Part shown: positions 10,750 through 23,712 of the stretch, piece after piece | Position numbering within the stretch: the first letter of the stretch is position 1 | How the letters are laid out: every line of letters starts with the position of its first letter | Origin: Pelodera strongyloides | Lineage: Eukaryota > Nematoda > Chromadorea > Rhabditida > Rhabditidae | Direction: 5' to 3' | Length of the DNA stretch: 64,000 nt | Assembly: GCA_036852015.1 (NCBI GenBank) | Contig: JAANDG010000359.1 | Span: 1-64,000, forward strand | Notes under the pieces: generated by a model | Databases searched by the model: none | What the model saw: the letters and a program-made list of their open reading frames with translations, nothing else | What the model was told of the DNA's origin: nothing | Made by a program: the position numbers and the translations under genes

Positions 10750-11796
10750 TTTTAGGGATCAATCTGTTTCTTCCTGCCTGCTAAAAAATAGTATGTATTA
10801 AGTTCGCGAATTACCTGCCAACTGTACCAGGTCACGAAAAACTGCGATTTTTTTTAACAAAACCCAGACGATCGTATAGAATGAGTTAGAAATTGGGTTT
10901 TAACCAAAGACAAAACTAGGTTGAAGACGCTCAAGTATGAGCGCTTATGCGCACGGGAGCACGGGCGAACGATAGAAATCTGTTCGCGGAGGTGCTAGAT
11001 CTTGCGCTTATCTTCAGAAATCTGCACTTTTTTCGGAAGATTCCGGATTGCACACGAACTTGCTCAAATTCCATCCGTAATTAAGGGAAGACTCTAGGTT
11101 GAACGCTTATTGTTAGAAATAGAATGTCCTGTGCACATATGGGCCCCTGTAATTTTATGTATCGTCTGCCATATAATATTACCTGCACTTATCTTTATCA
11201 TTGTGTGTTCTAAATCGCATTTGACCATTCATAAACTTTTTCAATAAGTTCTGTTTCTTTTTTTCATGTGTGCATAAGTACTGGGAGGGAAATAGTTTAT
11301 TGATTGACTGTAAAATATCGAAGAAAATACTTTCTGAAGCAAAATATCATTTGCAGTAAAGCGACTAGGTAATGCATAAAAGTAAGTGACGAAGCTGATA
11401 GACTGCATGAAGCAGGGAAGAACGTGTTGCGCAACTTTATCTAAATTATTGTACTGTTCTCCATAAGCTATTTATAAAGTCGCTGCAATAAACGAGTAAC
11501 AAATATGAAGTACCGGGAAAATTTGTGTCATAAAGCCAAAAAAAAATCGTTAAAAAATGACAGCGTGCAAAGAAGTATTATAGAAAAATACTTTGTGCAT
11601 GAATGTATATCGAACGGCAGCGCTTGTTATTACATGAAAAATGAAATAAAACAAAAATGCGGGAATATATCTGATCTGTCGCACTTTGATAAGTGCGGTT
11701 TTGTGGTGAAAAATATTGAATTCGGGAAAGATGGACAAATATTGATGGGTGATATTAAAATGTGAAACATTGTTATGAATGTAGCACGGATACGAT
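10750..11796. other. Intergenic region, no supported gene
   Basis: It lies between the start of the small membrane-protein gene and the 3' end of the HSP20 gene. A TTTTTTAG acceptor just upstream of 10749 could be the spliced-leader site. The 86-residue open frame at 11505-11765 is Lys/Asn-rich with no domain and ends within the presumed 3' flank of the HSP20 gene; I do not support it as a gene. Confidence 0.45.
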
Positions 11797-14700
11797 TTAG
11801 TTATAGGTTCTGACAATCTTGATGGATCGAACGCTTTCTGAGCGGGATTCAGCCCTGGGAGGCAGGTCCTGTGATGTGTTTCTCAGTGTGCCATTTGTAG
11901 TTGAAGCGGGCGAATCAACGCGGTAGCCTAAACGATACAATATTGAATAAGCGAAATTTGGAAACTGATGAATCAGAAAGGTATATGCATAGCAAAGCAA
12001 CAAAGCAAAATATGGTTTTCTCTATTTTTTCGTCAAAACCATGCATCTTTCTTTGGATAAAATGCAAAATGTTTTTCGATGACTTTGTCCATTATGCAAT
12101 CACTCAAAAAATTTAGCGAAAACAAAAATGTTTGCAACGATTGAAATTGCGGAAAGATTCAAGGCCGCATTAGAAAAAAATTGAAAAGGTTGAATAAGCT
12201 TGGAAATACTTCTTTTTTGTAATCTTTGAACATACAAATTAGTGGTTGGTGGTGTGAATTTGAATTGTTGCAGCCGACGCTACAAGCGAAAGTGACATAA
12301 AAAATCAGGAATTTAAGATAATTTAAAACAACATTTGTGTGTCCTAATTCGTTTAACCCTTCATGTTCAGGCTAGAGAGACGAAAGAGTTAGTGACCATT
12401 TTGGCGGATCAGGAGCTCAGATCGGTCCGTTAGAAGTGTATAGGCCTCTCAGTCGACCAGGATGGCAATATACCAAGATCAGTCTCAGTCCGGTTGGAGG
12501 AGTACTGAAGCTGAGCGCGACGGGATGCTACAAAAAGCGGCCTCTACTTTGTACAAGGGCAGTTATCAGACCGTTGTTAAACACACACACGCACACGAGT
12601 GTTAATACTTTTGTCTATAAACATGTAAGACTGAATTGACTTGCTTCTTAGAAAAATACATTCATTATGAATCACCCACAGCACACAACACCACACTGTT
12701 AGATGGAATATGAAAATGTTAGGTAGACGCGTCGTTCATTATTGATGCAATAGGTTGGAGTCCGTTTTGGTAATGTGGGATCTGTGTTTAAATTCTGTAA
12801 ATTGGGCAGGAAGTTTCTGAAAGAGATAGGTGTTGGAACAAAAATTTCTGATGAGCATACCATTTCTGCTTTCGCTCTCCCTTTGGTATCCACTTTGATG
12901 GAACCCACTCTGGTATCCAGCTCTCTGGTGCGCTTCCTCACGGGCCTCACGAGCGTCACGCAGGGCCTCTTCGCGGACTTCGGCTCCGCGCGAGTGTGAA
13001 CGGAATCCTGAAATACTTTGATGTGTGGCCTAAAGTTTCTACCTATTAGACTTATTTTGCTACCACTTGTAGCGAGCGTTACCAAACTACCAGCCGTCCA
13101 TTATTGCGAACAGCTGACAAACTATTGCTTGTTTGGGCCACACAACTGTAGATGTTCTAGTATACGTCGGAATTAGTGCAAAACAAATTGTTATTAAAAC
13201 GTGCTTATGGGACTGAAAACTGTTTCTGTACATAAGTACTACATGTGCGCTTTCTGGTTGGTGCCCTTAACATCCTGACGGTTAGTGTGATTTTTGTGTT
13301 TGTGCCGTTTCATCGAGTGCCTAGTGATACGTGGAGGGAAGTCTGCAGTTGGAGTTATTGATCGAAGCCATCTGGATATGTTCTCTCAACTCATACTTTT
13401 CAAACCTTTCTCGAACTTGTCTCGGATTGAGTCGAATACTTTGCGACCAGGTGATAATTGACTACGGTCTGAAGCAACAATTACTCTATTGCTTAGCACC
13501 CATATTCCTTACAACTTTTTTTCCGTTATCATAGGTACTTATGGTGCAAATATAACAATTGTACGACCCACCGGTGTTCTCGAACGAAGCGCGACGTCCA
13601 TTGGTGTACTGTCGGTTCTCGTTTCCGGAAGTTACCTGAATTGTTAGTCATTTGCTTCAACTTCAAACTGAGACTTGTGAATAAAAAAACAGTTCTTAAG
13701 AAGGCGAAAGATGGATTTGGCTTATATGGCATGTGCTGGGGATTGATTATACTTTGTCAGTTCAAATAAATGAATGATCTCACATTATGAGGGCTCAGTC
13801 CGCCAACTGCGCCAACTGCTCCTCCGCTGGTTCCGCGCGACTCCGCTTTGTAGTAGGATTCCTCTGAGCGATATCCTGCCCCACGTCCTCCCTCACCAAG
13901 CTCGTGTTCGCGGGTAAGAACTAAAAAGTTCTAGGTTGAGAAGAACAAAAAATATCGGTATGCAATCGGAAAAAAAAGGTCGGAAGACTCACGCTGATCT
14001 CCACGGGATCCGCTGCGGAGTCCACGCTCGCGTTCTTCTCTGTAGTCGCGGAGGTCGCGCGATTCCCCTCTGATATCGCGCGTCTCTCCACGTAAGTCGC
14101 GTGCTTCTCCTCTGTAATCGCCCCTTGCTTCGCCACGGTAGTCTCCGCGAGACGAGGCCCTGGACGATTCGTGCTCAATGCGGACATTGCGTGCCTGTCC
14201 ACCTCTTGTGTCAACTTCCACAGGTGAATAGGTGCGATGAGCGGACTGAGAAGACGAGTGCCCATCTGAAAGTGGTGATATTAATATGTAAACCGGTTTT
14301 GTTAAGATGAAAAAGCAGCGATAATGTTAGCAGTTTAAAGCATCGCAGAACATTTCGCACGAAAAATATAAGTAAAAGCTGTAATAGAGAAAAATAGTTT
14401 GGGAGAAGAAGTGTGGAAACGTACTACTGTAGCCCGAATCGTAGCGAGTGCGACTGCCAGACCCAGTTTGGTACTTACTTGTACCCTCAATAGGAATCAC
14501 ACGCTCGCGAGCAGTGATTGCGGGAGCACGCTTCTGGGCTTCCACAGTCAGACGACCCTAAATTACCAAGGTTATTGTTTCCTAAACATACTTAATTTAA
14601 TAGCTATTGTGCCTTTACATCAAACTTGTGCTTTGTAAACCTTATATATGTTCGTAATGTTTTTTGCGTTTTAAAACAGTTTGCAAGTCAACAATCACAT

Positions 14701-17700
14701 AAATTTCGAGAGTTATTCAGGAATAAGTATCACCTTAGCGTCGATGCTGCTGCTGATTTCGCCCGGATGAACATCGGCAGGCAATTGATACTTTCTGACA
14801 AAGTGCATTTTCGTGTAATTATCGCGATCTCTCACTTCCTCGTGACGTCCCTCCACCATCAATGTGTCGTCAAGAGTTTTCACCTAAATTAAAATTGTGT
14901 GAGAAACCAAATAATGGCGCCAAACTTTAGCGAAGTTATTCTGCTGGGCTCACTGCATAGTGTCTTGGCGAACCTGTATAAACACACTGATATCTTACCG
15001 TGATCTCCTCCGGTCTGAATTGATAGGCGTCAATGCTGACTGCAAAGCGCTGCTCATCATTGGTGATTGAACTGTTCACATCAATGCCCTCCTTGAAGAT
15101 AGGTTCCGCCCAGACTGGATAGAGATCCTTCCAGAAAGGATCCCCGCGCCAGTTGCTGTCCATGCGGTCCAGGTGGGCAGTGAACTAAAATAGCGTATTG
15201 CAGAATAAAGTTTAATTGTCTGGGTAGGCAATGAGTATAGTTCGAACTAGATACGTTTCCTTCCTCAACACACTAAACGATTCACACAGACTACATACTA
15301 ATATGCTGAATGCCAAATATACATTTTATGAAAGTATTTAAGGTGGCAATAATTAGCCGTATAAAGTGTAATGATAGGAGGATAAACATGAATTGTGCGG
15401 TACTGAAGGTAAAGTCAAATATGTAAAAATAGAAATAAATATATGAGTATGCTTCTTTTTTAAGTTAGAAGCAGCACTGTTGTAGGTTTCCTCCTGCTGA
15501 CTTGTTGTGTTACTTTGCAGTTTTTTGTGTTGTTCAACAGACAAAAAGGACAACTCGTTTTCAGAGAGGTTTTTTTGCGCGCACTCGAGGATTAGCTTCA
15601 AACTTTGCGCGTGTATATGGGCAAATTTGCATACGCTGCATGAATAAAAAGCAGTGCATGTCACATTCCGTCATATGGGTATTTTTTAACTATTTGGATT
15701 TGGGATATTTTTATCAGTAGAATTCAAGTGTTTTTAATTATTTACCTTCCGATTCAGATCCGAGGAGTCAAAGTATCGCAGGGACATATTGTGGTAATTA
15801 TTGGGAATGAATCTCTGTTCTAGGTAGTTACATAAGAATACGTATTGGTTAATTAGCAAACCACCAGCCTGCCGCTGTCAATTTGTGGATCTGTCGCATG
15901 CAACAATATTGCACACACTACTATTCCACTCAATTTAAAATCAAATATGGATTTCTCAGTCACGGGTTTGAATAAATTAGTTGGACTTTCACAGCCAGGG
16001 TCGTAGGTTGAGATCAGGCAGAGATGTGTGGGTGTGGAGCCAGCCAAAATCGGTGACTTATCAATTCAAAAGCCAAATATTAGGCGGCCGGGCAAAAGAA
16101 TGGGGAGCAATTGTTGAAGATTTGACGTTGGATCAGCACCACCTTTTTGAATAGGCCTGCCCGTCATAACAGTTTCGCCGGGTCGGCGCACACACATTTT
16201 GCCATGTTTGGCAATCGAGAAAAAGCGAAAATAGCGAGCGCATCAAAGAGAGTCAAACCAACTATTTTTGATGGCACAATGACCGGAAATCGATATAGGC
16301 ATCATTGCCGGTCATAAACATGAGGATTTCACTTTCGAATGAGGGTTAACCGAGAGACGGAGATGAGAGATGAGTGATGCGGGCAAAAACAAAGCACAAA
16401 ACCATGTTTGGGGTTTATATTTGTAAAATAGGTTTAGTATATTAAAAGTGTATTACATAAAATAAAGTATACCCGCGGCATCACAGCGTCCATTCTCGGC
16501 CAGCTGCTAGGCCAATCGTGCCACCAATTGTCGGTATCACGGATGAACTGAAACAATCATATTCGTATACTTAATTTGCAATCAAATCTTTTCTTTTTGC
16601 CCGTAAGCAGAGTTAAATCAAGTGACAAAAAGAATAAACGCACTGATGAGAAATTGAAATTTGTTAAAATTGTAATGCTTTGTAGGCTAGGACCGGATGT
16701 GTATGCAAATTGTGCTCCCGTTATGCATATTGTTCGGGGGGTCGGATTGGATCGGCTTTCATAAGTGAGACTGGTTCCCAAAGTGGTTGGAGGGCAGGCT
16801 TGAGGATTGATAAGCACTCAATGTACTGTCTGGATTTGACTTAAATAGTCTAGAGCCACTAATTAAGGAACAAAATTAAACTATGTTCAACGTATCAAAG
16901 TTCGGGAGTGATATGCGTACTATACTATTGCATTCAAGTACTTTGAAGATTAAGTGCGATGTTCTTGAATGAGACACTAAATCGATACTTATTGAGACGG
17001 ACACTGCTTATTGACAAATAGAAAATGGCTATGGAAGAGGTCTAGATTCCGGTGAGAAATGCGCGCGAGTTAATTTAGCTGGTGTCGACGCGCAATTATG
17101 TTCTGCGGTGAATGTTTTCACTTTCTACTTAGAGTCGGCAAACTCCCCGAAACCGTTTGACTAGCAAAGTTTATTAACAATGCGCCACAGAACCAACACA
17201 TAGTTACATTTTCTGTTTCAACAAATACATGATCAATTGTCCAAGCCTTACCTTTTCGTCGTCGTATTTTATAATTGCAGTCATTTGTGGGTATTATTGT
17301 CAGGGAAAAGACGTTGGAATAGACAACTTATCTACCTTTCTAGGCAAGAATTTTGTCGTAAACAACCAGAGTGTAAAAGGGTGTTTGTGAGAAAACACAC
17401 GAATAGACTTCGATCAGCGTTTTGAAAAAGGAAAACAAAAGGAAGTACAGCTCAGTGAACACTTCGTTGGGAATTGTTTTTCCAAATTTCCAGAGTGATA
17501 GCTTAATATTAAGACTACCCACCTTTTCAAACTCACGGCTCATTATTTGGTGACGTTCAACCATTACGCAATTGAGAAGTTCATGCGAATTTCGAGACAA
17601 AATGTAATGAAGTAGAAAACGCGCGCCGAGTGTCATTTGTTGTTTTTTTAACATCGATTATTGGCAAAAGGAAACGAAACATAACATTTGAAGCGGACGC

Positions 17701-18402
17701 GATTGTTGACCAAAGATTGTATATTTTGGGAACTATTTTTTGCTAGAGTCATGGATTACAAGTCAGTCAAGAAGACTTCACCTTCTGCTTGCTAACTATA
17801 AATGAGCCTTGAATAGTCGGTCGACATTAAGCAAATCTTTCGATATGGTTGATGCGCTTGACGTATTTCGAAAATACTCTGCATAGTAGATACTCGTTAT
17901 ATTGAATGCGTGTAAATGGTAAGGGAACAAACGGGCCGGGTCAAGAAGGGAAACGTGACTGTTGTATATGTATGTGCACTCAAAATTTTGTATATACGCC
18001 CAAAAATGTCAAGTGGGTATCTTTGTCAACTCATATTTTTGGGAGGATGTATTGTATATAAATGTGATATGTTGCACGTAAGTGAGCGACAACATTTCGT
18101 GATAACTAATAAACATTAGTTGGTCACCCAATTGATAAGTGATGGTTAACAAACTCACCCTTCCGAAGAGTTCTCTGGGTTTCGGCCAATCAGTGGGCCA
18201 ATCACGGAGTTCATCGAGCCAATCATCACGGGCCCATGTGGAATCCCTACGAACCAATAATCATTGTTAAGTCATTATGCAACTACTTTGTGTTTACATA
18301 GTAAATGCTTTGTTGCTCACCGCATGATACAGTAAGGCTCACATACAACTGTATGTAATTGCTCACCGGTGTCTTGGGAAAAGTTCCCTGTCAAACCATC
18401 CT
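11797..18402 (-). CDS. hsp-25: Small heat-shock protein (HSP20/alpha-crystallin), long form
   Basis: Ten in-phase exons: 18367-18402, 18159-18246, 16473-16547, 15746-15814, 14999-15184, 14734-14883, 14425-14557, 13993-14265, 12861-13007, 11797-11927, about 428 residues. A further 5' exon with the start codon should exist but was not found. The N-terminal part is Trp/Pro-rich (ELRDWPTDWPKPRELF; WWHDWPSSWPR). The alpha-crystallin domain spans exons 5-7: RFAVSIDAYQFRPEEIT, VKTLDDTLMVEGRHEE, KYQLPADVHPGEISSS, GRLTVEAQKRAP, then the I-x-I-type anchor ERVIPIE. Small HSPs are ATP-independent holdases. The >180-residue tail after the anchor, rich in RGE/RD repeats and ending SIKIVRTYN, is far beyond the usual 150-220 residue family size. 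The symbol is my suggestion from nematode HSP-25 resemblance, not a verified orthology. Confidence 0.78.
13757..13920 (-). CDS. hsp-25: Alternative terminal exon of the HSP20 gene
   Basis: After the donor at 13993 (phase 1) there are two compatible acceptors. One is at 13920 (TTTTTAG), giving a frame that reads LTREHELGEGGRGAGYRSEE, then a Gly-rich stretch, and stops at 13757. The other is at 13007 (TTTCAG), which leads to the long tail. The exon 13757-13920 has no donor in a phase compatible with the 13007 exon, so it reads best as an alternative 3' end producing a shorter isoform. Confidence 0.55.
17523..17564 (-). CDS. hsp-25: Possible alternative first exon of the HSP20 gene
   Basis: A short frame MVERHQIMSREFEK ends in a donor (GTGGGT) at phase 0, the phase needed by the exon at 16473-16547. 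No AG acceptor occurs in roughly the 100 bases upstream, which fits a first exon with its own promoter. It would replace the tryptophan-rich 18159-18246 exon. Short and unproven. Confidence 0.35.
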
Positions 18403-21400
18403 CTGCGAAATGCGACCGCCATATCTCCAGATGTGTTTTGAGAATTAGAACTGAAAATGGTGGGATGTATCACATAATTAAATTTTGTAAATCAAATTAT
18501 GAAAACAAGGAGCAAAAGCAAGAAGAAAACTTTCCCATATCACATATTCATCTAACAATAAGTTTACAACAACACATTAAATAACTTTTGAATTGCTAGT
18601 TTCATTAAATACGCAGAGTTTGCAGAAGGAAGAGGTCAATCAATCGCCGCACATTACATACGGCAGTTAGCAGTATAAACAGAGTAGTGGACCGGAAAAC
18701 GAATAACTGTGTCAATGGCAAATAGATGTATGAATAGTACGGTGACATTCAAACTACGCAGCGCCGTAAACAAATGCTCGGCCCCTATTTAATTTCTCAG
18801 AAACACAGTATAGTACAAGTAAACAGGCTGCCCGGCCCTAAGGCACCACTCCTCCTTCTGCTTCAAGCTAACTATGTTGACGTTTGAAATTGAAGCGCGA
18901 GCGATAGCGTATTGATGGTATGACATACTTTAATGAAAAGTATTCTAAGCTAGGACTGACAGTTTTTCGAAGCCGTACTGTTCTATGCCAGTTGGTCGCC
19001 GCCCATGGATCATAAAAGAGAAATTGAAAGTGCTCTTGAAAAAGGTGCGTGTTCTTTTTGAAATAAATGTGATTCATGTCTTTTCCATTTACTTTTCTAT
19101 TGTTAGCATAGAAATGGCCCAGCAAATCAGAAAATGACTGTGCATTTCAATGCTCCTTTGCCCGCTTTTTGGTAAAAGGTATTCAAATTATTAGACAGAA
19201 CAGCAACTACGAAAGAGCAACGAGGGTTTCTATCAGCGCCAAGCTTGTAAATGCTTCAGAAACATGAACGAACTGTTAAAAAATCTAAAAGCATAGATGA
19301 AGTTTAATCAAGTTTACTTAACAATTAAATCTCGTTAAAACGGCAAAACCAGCAAAAAGTGTCAGTAAGTGCGTAAAGTAACCGAACTGGGAATGTGTGT
19401 GTTTTAAGCATTCTGAAACTCAAGTAAACTCATATTACCTGAACTCGGTCGACTTTTCGTATTGGAACTTTTCAGAAGATTCAGTTGGCATGATTCTATC
19501 AGAATGTGTAGATCGAAGAACACACAGGGAAGTTCTACTGTACTTGGCAGGCAGAGCCGAGTTATGTATATTTCAACTTTCTCTTTCTGCTTTTATATGA
19601 TTCGCTCTTTCGAAAAGGTTACAAAAACAATGGAAAGCAGCGTTCGGAAACTCCCCGAATAGTTATCGATTGTTTGCATAAATAATGATTAATGTACACA
19701 ACATTCAAGTACCGAATGCGTCAACGAATGAATAACTTACACCCACTAACACGTCTACCAAAGCAGAAAAGGGGTTTGATTGTGAAAATGAATTGATGGA
19801 GAAATGCTTATTGGGAAATCATTGTATTCTTAACATTATTATTCATAACAGAAATAGGGTAGAACTGCGTGTGATATATTGCAGTATGTAAATCTAGGAA
19901 CAACCTGATAAAAAAAATTAGATCATGGTTAATAATGCATGTCCGAAGGAATCAACGCTATGAATATTGTATATATTAGCTAGACTACTGTAATGGGACA
20001 TTTTGAATTATTTCGTAACACGGTGGGATATACACAGTCAACGCCCTGCAGTTCAAAAGTGTTACCCGTAAGCTTTTTCTAAACGTACGTAATTTCTAAA
20101 AGAAGGTAATGTAAACTTTTTATCTAAACAAGTGCACACAAGCACTGTTTGTTTGCGATTAGTAGGGGGAGGGGGCGTAATGCGTAACGTGAAGAGAATC
20201 TACTCCAGATTAAGTATTTTCGGACAAACTTCGAACATCTTGCAGTTCATTATTAGAACGTGTATTAGGTCCGACTTACAGTTGTCAGGTGTCATACAAC
20301 CAATATGGAATTATTGTGGGTTGTAGACTTATTGACAAATAATAATTTAAATTCGGAGCCTAATAGAGACTGGCAAAAGGTCGGCTTGTTATCCAAATAA
20401 CAAATGGACAGGAAGGGCGGAGACTTTCCGTACTCCCATTATCAACAAACTCAACCATGTTTTCCTTTTCAATTTTCTGATTCCACAAGACTTTGGATTT
20501 GGCGGTCAGAGGAAAGCAAATTTTCGCCAGCGAAATGACCAAAAAACAAGAATTGCGGTAACTTATAATCTCGGATACCGCGCAAATAAATTATAGACAA
20601 AGCATAGTAATCCATTTAAAAAGCCTTGTTTAGTGGCCGACATTCTTCATCCATGCATGAAATCCAATAACTTTGCACTTCGGACTAATTAACCTATTGA
20701 AAGAACATTCCGTTCTTGCGATATTTTTACGATTAAAGTTTTACAAACGTATTCTCGCGCAAAAGTAAGCACTAACACGTTCGTATGCGGTTCAATTTTT
20801 TCAGTGCAATATTGCTCGAATTATCTCATTTTGCTGAGAAACCCAGCACATTAGGGAAAAGACTTTTAACTCCATCAGCAAATAATATTTTCTCTGAAAT
20901 GGGTGAAGTGCCACTTTCCATTTCCAATATGGAACGTAAGGAATTGCTTTATTTACCGAGCTGAACGCTTACACTACATACAGAAATGATCAAATCAAAT
21001 TTGGCACAAGCTCCTTGGTTTCAGAGGAGCGAAAGCAACATTATGACAGTCTCAATGAAAAACTCACGAAATCTAAGTCTTTCCTTATAATCGAAATGGA
21101 AAATGCGCGAAGGCTTCCTTATAATGGAATCGAATAAAAAACAGTATACTTCCTGTTACAGAGGACACTACTTCACTAGATAATTTCAAAGAGCTGAAGC
21201 ACGTATAATAATGTTCATAGACGCGAGCCAAGTAGAAGTGGGTGTAGTAGCCGACTGTCCTGGATGTTCCTTTATATATCGGTTTGAAAATTTGTTGAAA
21301 GTGATCCTACATGATGAGTCATACCCCATCATCATTCTACAGGGCGTGTTCCCTAATAGAGATTGAACCCACGAAGAGATTTTAACCCATTGAAAGAGAC

Positions 21401-22406
21401 GGTAGGTGACAGACGTAGAGGTAGTATAAATACGGTGATGAGAGAAAGGTAAAACCGATGTGAGACGGAGATTTTAAGAAAACAGAGAGATCAAAAGAAA
21501 CCAGTTAAAATGTTCGCCTTCGACATAATGAAATATGAAATTGAAATTTATTGCCATCGCCAAAAAAAGCGCGCATTCATGTTATAGGAAAATAAACATT
21601 TTAACGACTTATGCTTGATTTAACCAACATCAGCCACTTGAAGGAAGCAGTGGAAAAAGATAGAAAACAATTTTGTTTGATGCACAAAGCAGCTAATAAT
21701 TGTGTCTATGACGAAATATGTCGAGCTAGCATGAAATTAGTATATCCATAATTATGACATAAATCTTACTAATTGTGCCGCTAAGAATATAGTTCACAGC
21801 AATTAGTTACACAAGGGTTACAACAACAACACAATTATTTTTTTACACAATTATGACATTGCTTTTCTTCGCTTTCTGGTAGTTTGACAATGCCTGATTT
21901 AGAGCAAGTACATCATTATTAATTAAAGTCCCCTATCAATTCCCGTTTCATTTTTTTGTTGAAAGTGTTCGTTTCTTCGTATATTTTGCTTCCCCGTTCG
22001 GTGCATTTATCATTTTCATGTTCCTGTTTTGATCTCGTCGAGTACGGCCACACCCTTTTTGAATCATCATGTCTTGGGTTGGAGCAACTCCCAATTAACG
22101 GGATTACTTAAGCGGATCACAAATACTCTTATCTTTAGGTGTGTCCACCATTTTCTCGTGGAATAAATGTATATACGAAATAGAACAACTTTGAACGCGA
22201 ACAATCCCTTTAAAAGAAGTTGAGTACTGGCACTACATACATATACTATACAAATTTTATGCACTCCTAAATATCGCCCTACAAAAGCAACATAATTTTG
22301 TCACTATTGTGAAATGCGATTCAAAATGAAAAGAACTGTCTGAATAATGATACGAAACGAACAAAGCATTACAACTAATGAACGAACAAAACATTGAGAA
22401 AAAATT
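18403..22406. other. Intergenic or 5' intronic region of the HSP20 gene
   Basis: About 4 kb of AT-rich sequence upstream of the first HSP20 exon I could find. It should contain the missing start exon and promoter(s). Open stretches here (for example 19397-19662 plus and 20132-20326 plus) show no domain or splice context. No RNA gene or repeat family was recognised before the tRNA cluster. Confidence 0.4.
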
Positions 22407-22480
22407 TGCCGCCAGCAGGGGTCGAACCTGCGACCTTGGGCTTATTAGACCCACGCTCTAACCGACTGAGCTATGGCGGC
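22407..22480 (-). tRNA. tRNA-Ile (anticodon AAT), copy 1
   Basis: The minus strand folds as a full cloverleaf: 7-bp acceptor GCCGCCA/TGGCGGC, D-arm GCTC/GAGC, anticodon stem TGGGT/GCCCA with loop CTAATAA (anticodon AAT), T-arm GCAGG/CCTGC with TTCGACC. B box GGTTCGACC is intact and a T run follows the 3' end as a pol III terminator. The discriminator is A. No intron. Confidence 0.97.
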
Positions 22481-22674
22481 TGACGGCAAAATAAAAATGT
22501 GATGATTTTAGATCTGGTTCAACAAATTCCAATATCATTAAATGATAACATTCCCGGGATAAAATTTAGAATACCCAGTAGCAATTGCTATGGAAACCTA
22601 ATAATATGTATTTAAAAAGCATAACTAACACTAAAACTAGCAAGTGTCACATTATACTTCACTCGGCAAAAATT

Positions 22675-22748
22675 TGCCGCCAGCAGGGGTCGAACCTGCG
22701 ACCTTGGGCTTATTAGACCCACGCTCTAACCGACTGAGCTATGGCGGC
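22675..22748 (-). tRNA. tRNA-Ile (AAT), copy 2
   Basis: Identical across the mature sequence to copy 1, with the same T-run terminator. Its spacers on both sides are of the longer type that contains TAGATCTGGTTCAAC. Confidence 0.97.
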
Positions 22749-22935
22749 TGTCGGTAATATAAAAGTTTGATAGTTTTAGATCTGGTTCAACATGTGCCAA
22801 TATCATAAACTGATAATATTCCCGAGATTCAATTTAAAATGGCGAGTAGCAATTGCGATGGAAAGCTAACATGTGTATTAAAAAAGCAGAAAGCGAACTA
22901 TTAAGTGTCCCATTATACCTCACTCGGCAAAAATT

Positions 22936-23009
22936 TGCCGCCAGCAGGGGTCGAACCTGCGACCTTGGGCTTATTAGACCCACGCTCTAACCGACTGAGC
23001 TATGGCGGC
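22936..23009 (-). tRNA. tRNA-Ile (AAT), copy 3
   Basis: Identical mature sequence, cloverleaf and terminator. The spacer on its right changes to the second type (beginning CACGAAGATTAAGGGCTGC). Confidence 0.97.
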
Positions 23010-23194
23010 TGTCACGAAGATTAAGGGCTGCTTTTAAATATGTCGTCCTCATGTATAAAATAAGAACGGAATTAAGATACAATCCGAAATGCCGTGTAGC
23101 AAATGTAATTAAAAGCTAATACTGTCAAGAAAGAGTGTGCCAAGCAGTAAAGAAATCCGAAAACTGTGCAATACTTTTTCATTCCGCAAAAGTT

Positions 23195-23268
23195 TGCCGC
23201 CAGCAGGGGTCGAACCTGCGACCTTGGGCTTATTAGACCCACGCTCTAACCGACTGAGCTATGGCGGC
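23195..23268 (-). tRNA. tRNA-Ile (AAT), copy 4
   Basis: Identical mature sequence. The 3' flank reads AAACTTTTGC rather than AAATTTTTGC, so its T run is shorter (four T) than that of copies 1-3. Confidence 0.96.
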
Positions 23269-23455
23269 TGTCGGGAGTATAAAATTTGATGGTTTTAGAT
23301 CTGGTTCAACGTGTGCGAATATCATAAAATGATGATATTCCCGAGGTTCAATTTAAAATGGTGAGTAGCAATTGCCATGGAAAGCTAACATGTGTATTAA
23401 AAAAAGCATAAAGCAAACTAATAAGTGTCCCATTACACTTCACTCGGCAAAAATT

Positions 23456-23529
23456 TGCCGCCAGCAGGGGTCGAACCTGCGACCTTGGGCTTATTAGACC
23501 CACGCTCTAACCGACTGAGCTATGGCGGC
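23456..23529 (-). tRNA. tRNA-Ile (AAT), copy 5
   Basis: Identical mature sequence with the five-T terminator. Its right-hand spacer is again of the CACGAAGATTAAG type. Confidence 0.97.
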
Positions 23530-23712
23530 TGCCACGAAGATTAAGAGCTGCTTTTAAATATGTCCTCATGTATAAAATAAGAACGTAATTAAGACACAAT
23601 CCGAAATACCGTGTAGCAAATGTAATTAAAAGTTAATTCTGTCAAGAAAGAGTGTGCCAGGCAGTAAAGCCATCCGAAAACTTAGCAATACTTTTTCATT
23701 CTGCAAAAGTTT

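Noticed and set aside
11505..11765. 86-codon plus-strand frame beside the HSP20 gene
   Set aside because: Lys/Asn-rich, no domain, no splice signals or conserved motif, and it runs into the 3' flank of a well supported minus-strand gene.
12861..13007. The alternative frame of this exon (Arg/Lys-rich, open as well)
   Set aside because: Only the Ala/Glu/Arg frame is phase-compatible with both the preceding donor at 13993 and the following acceptor at 11927.
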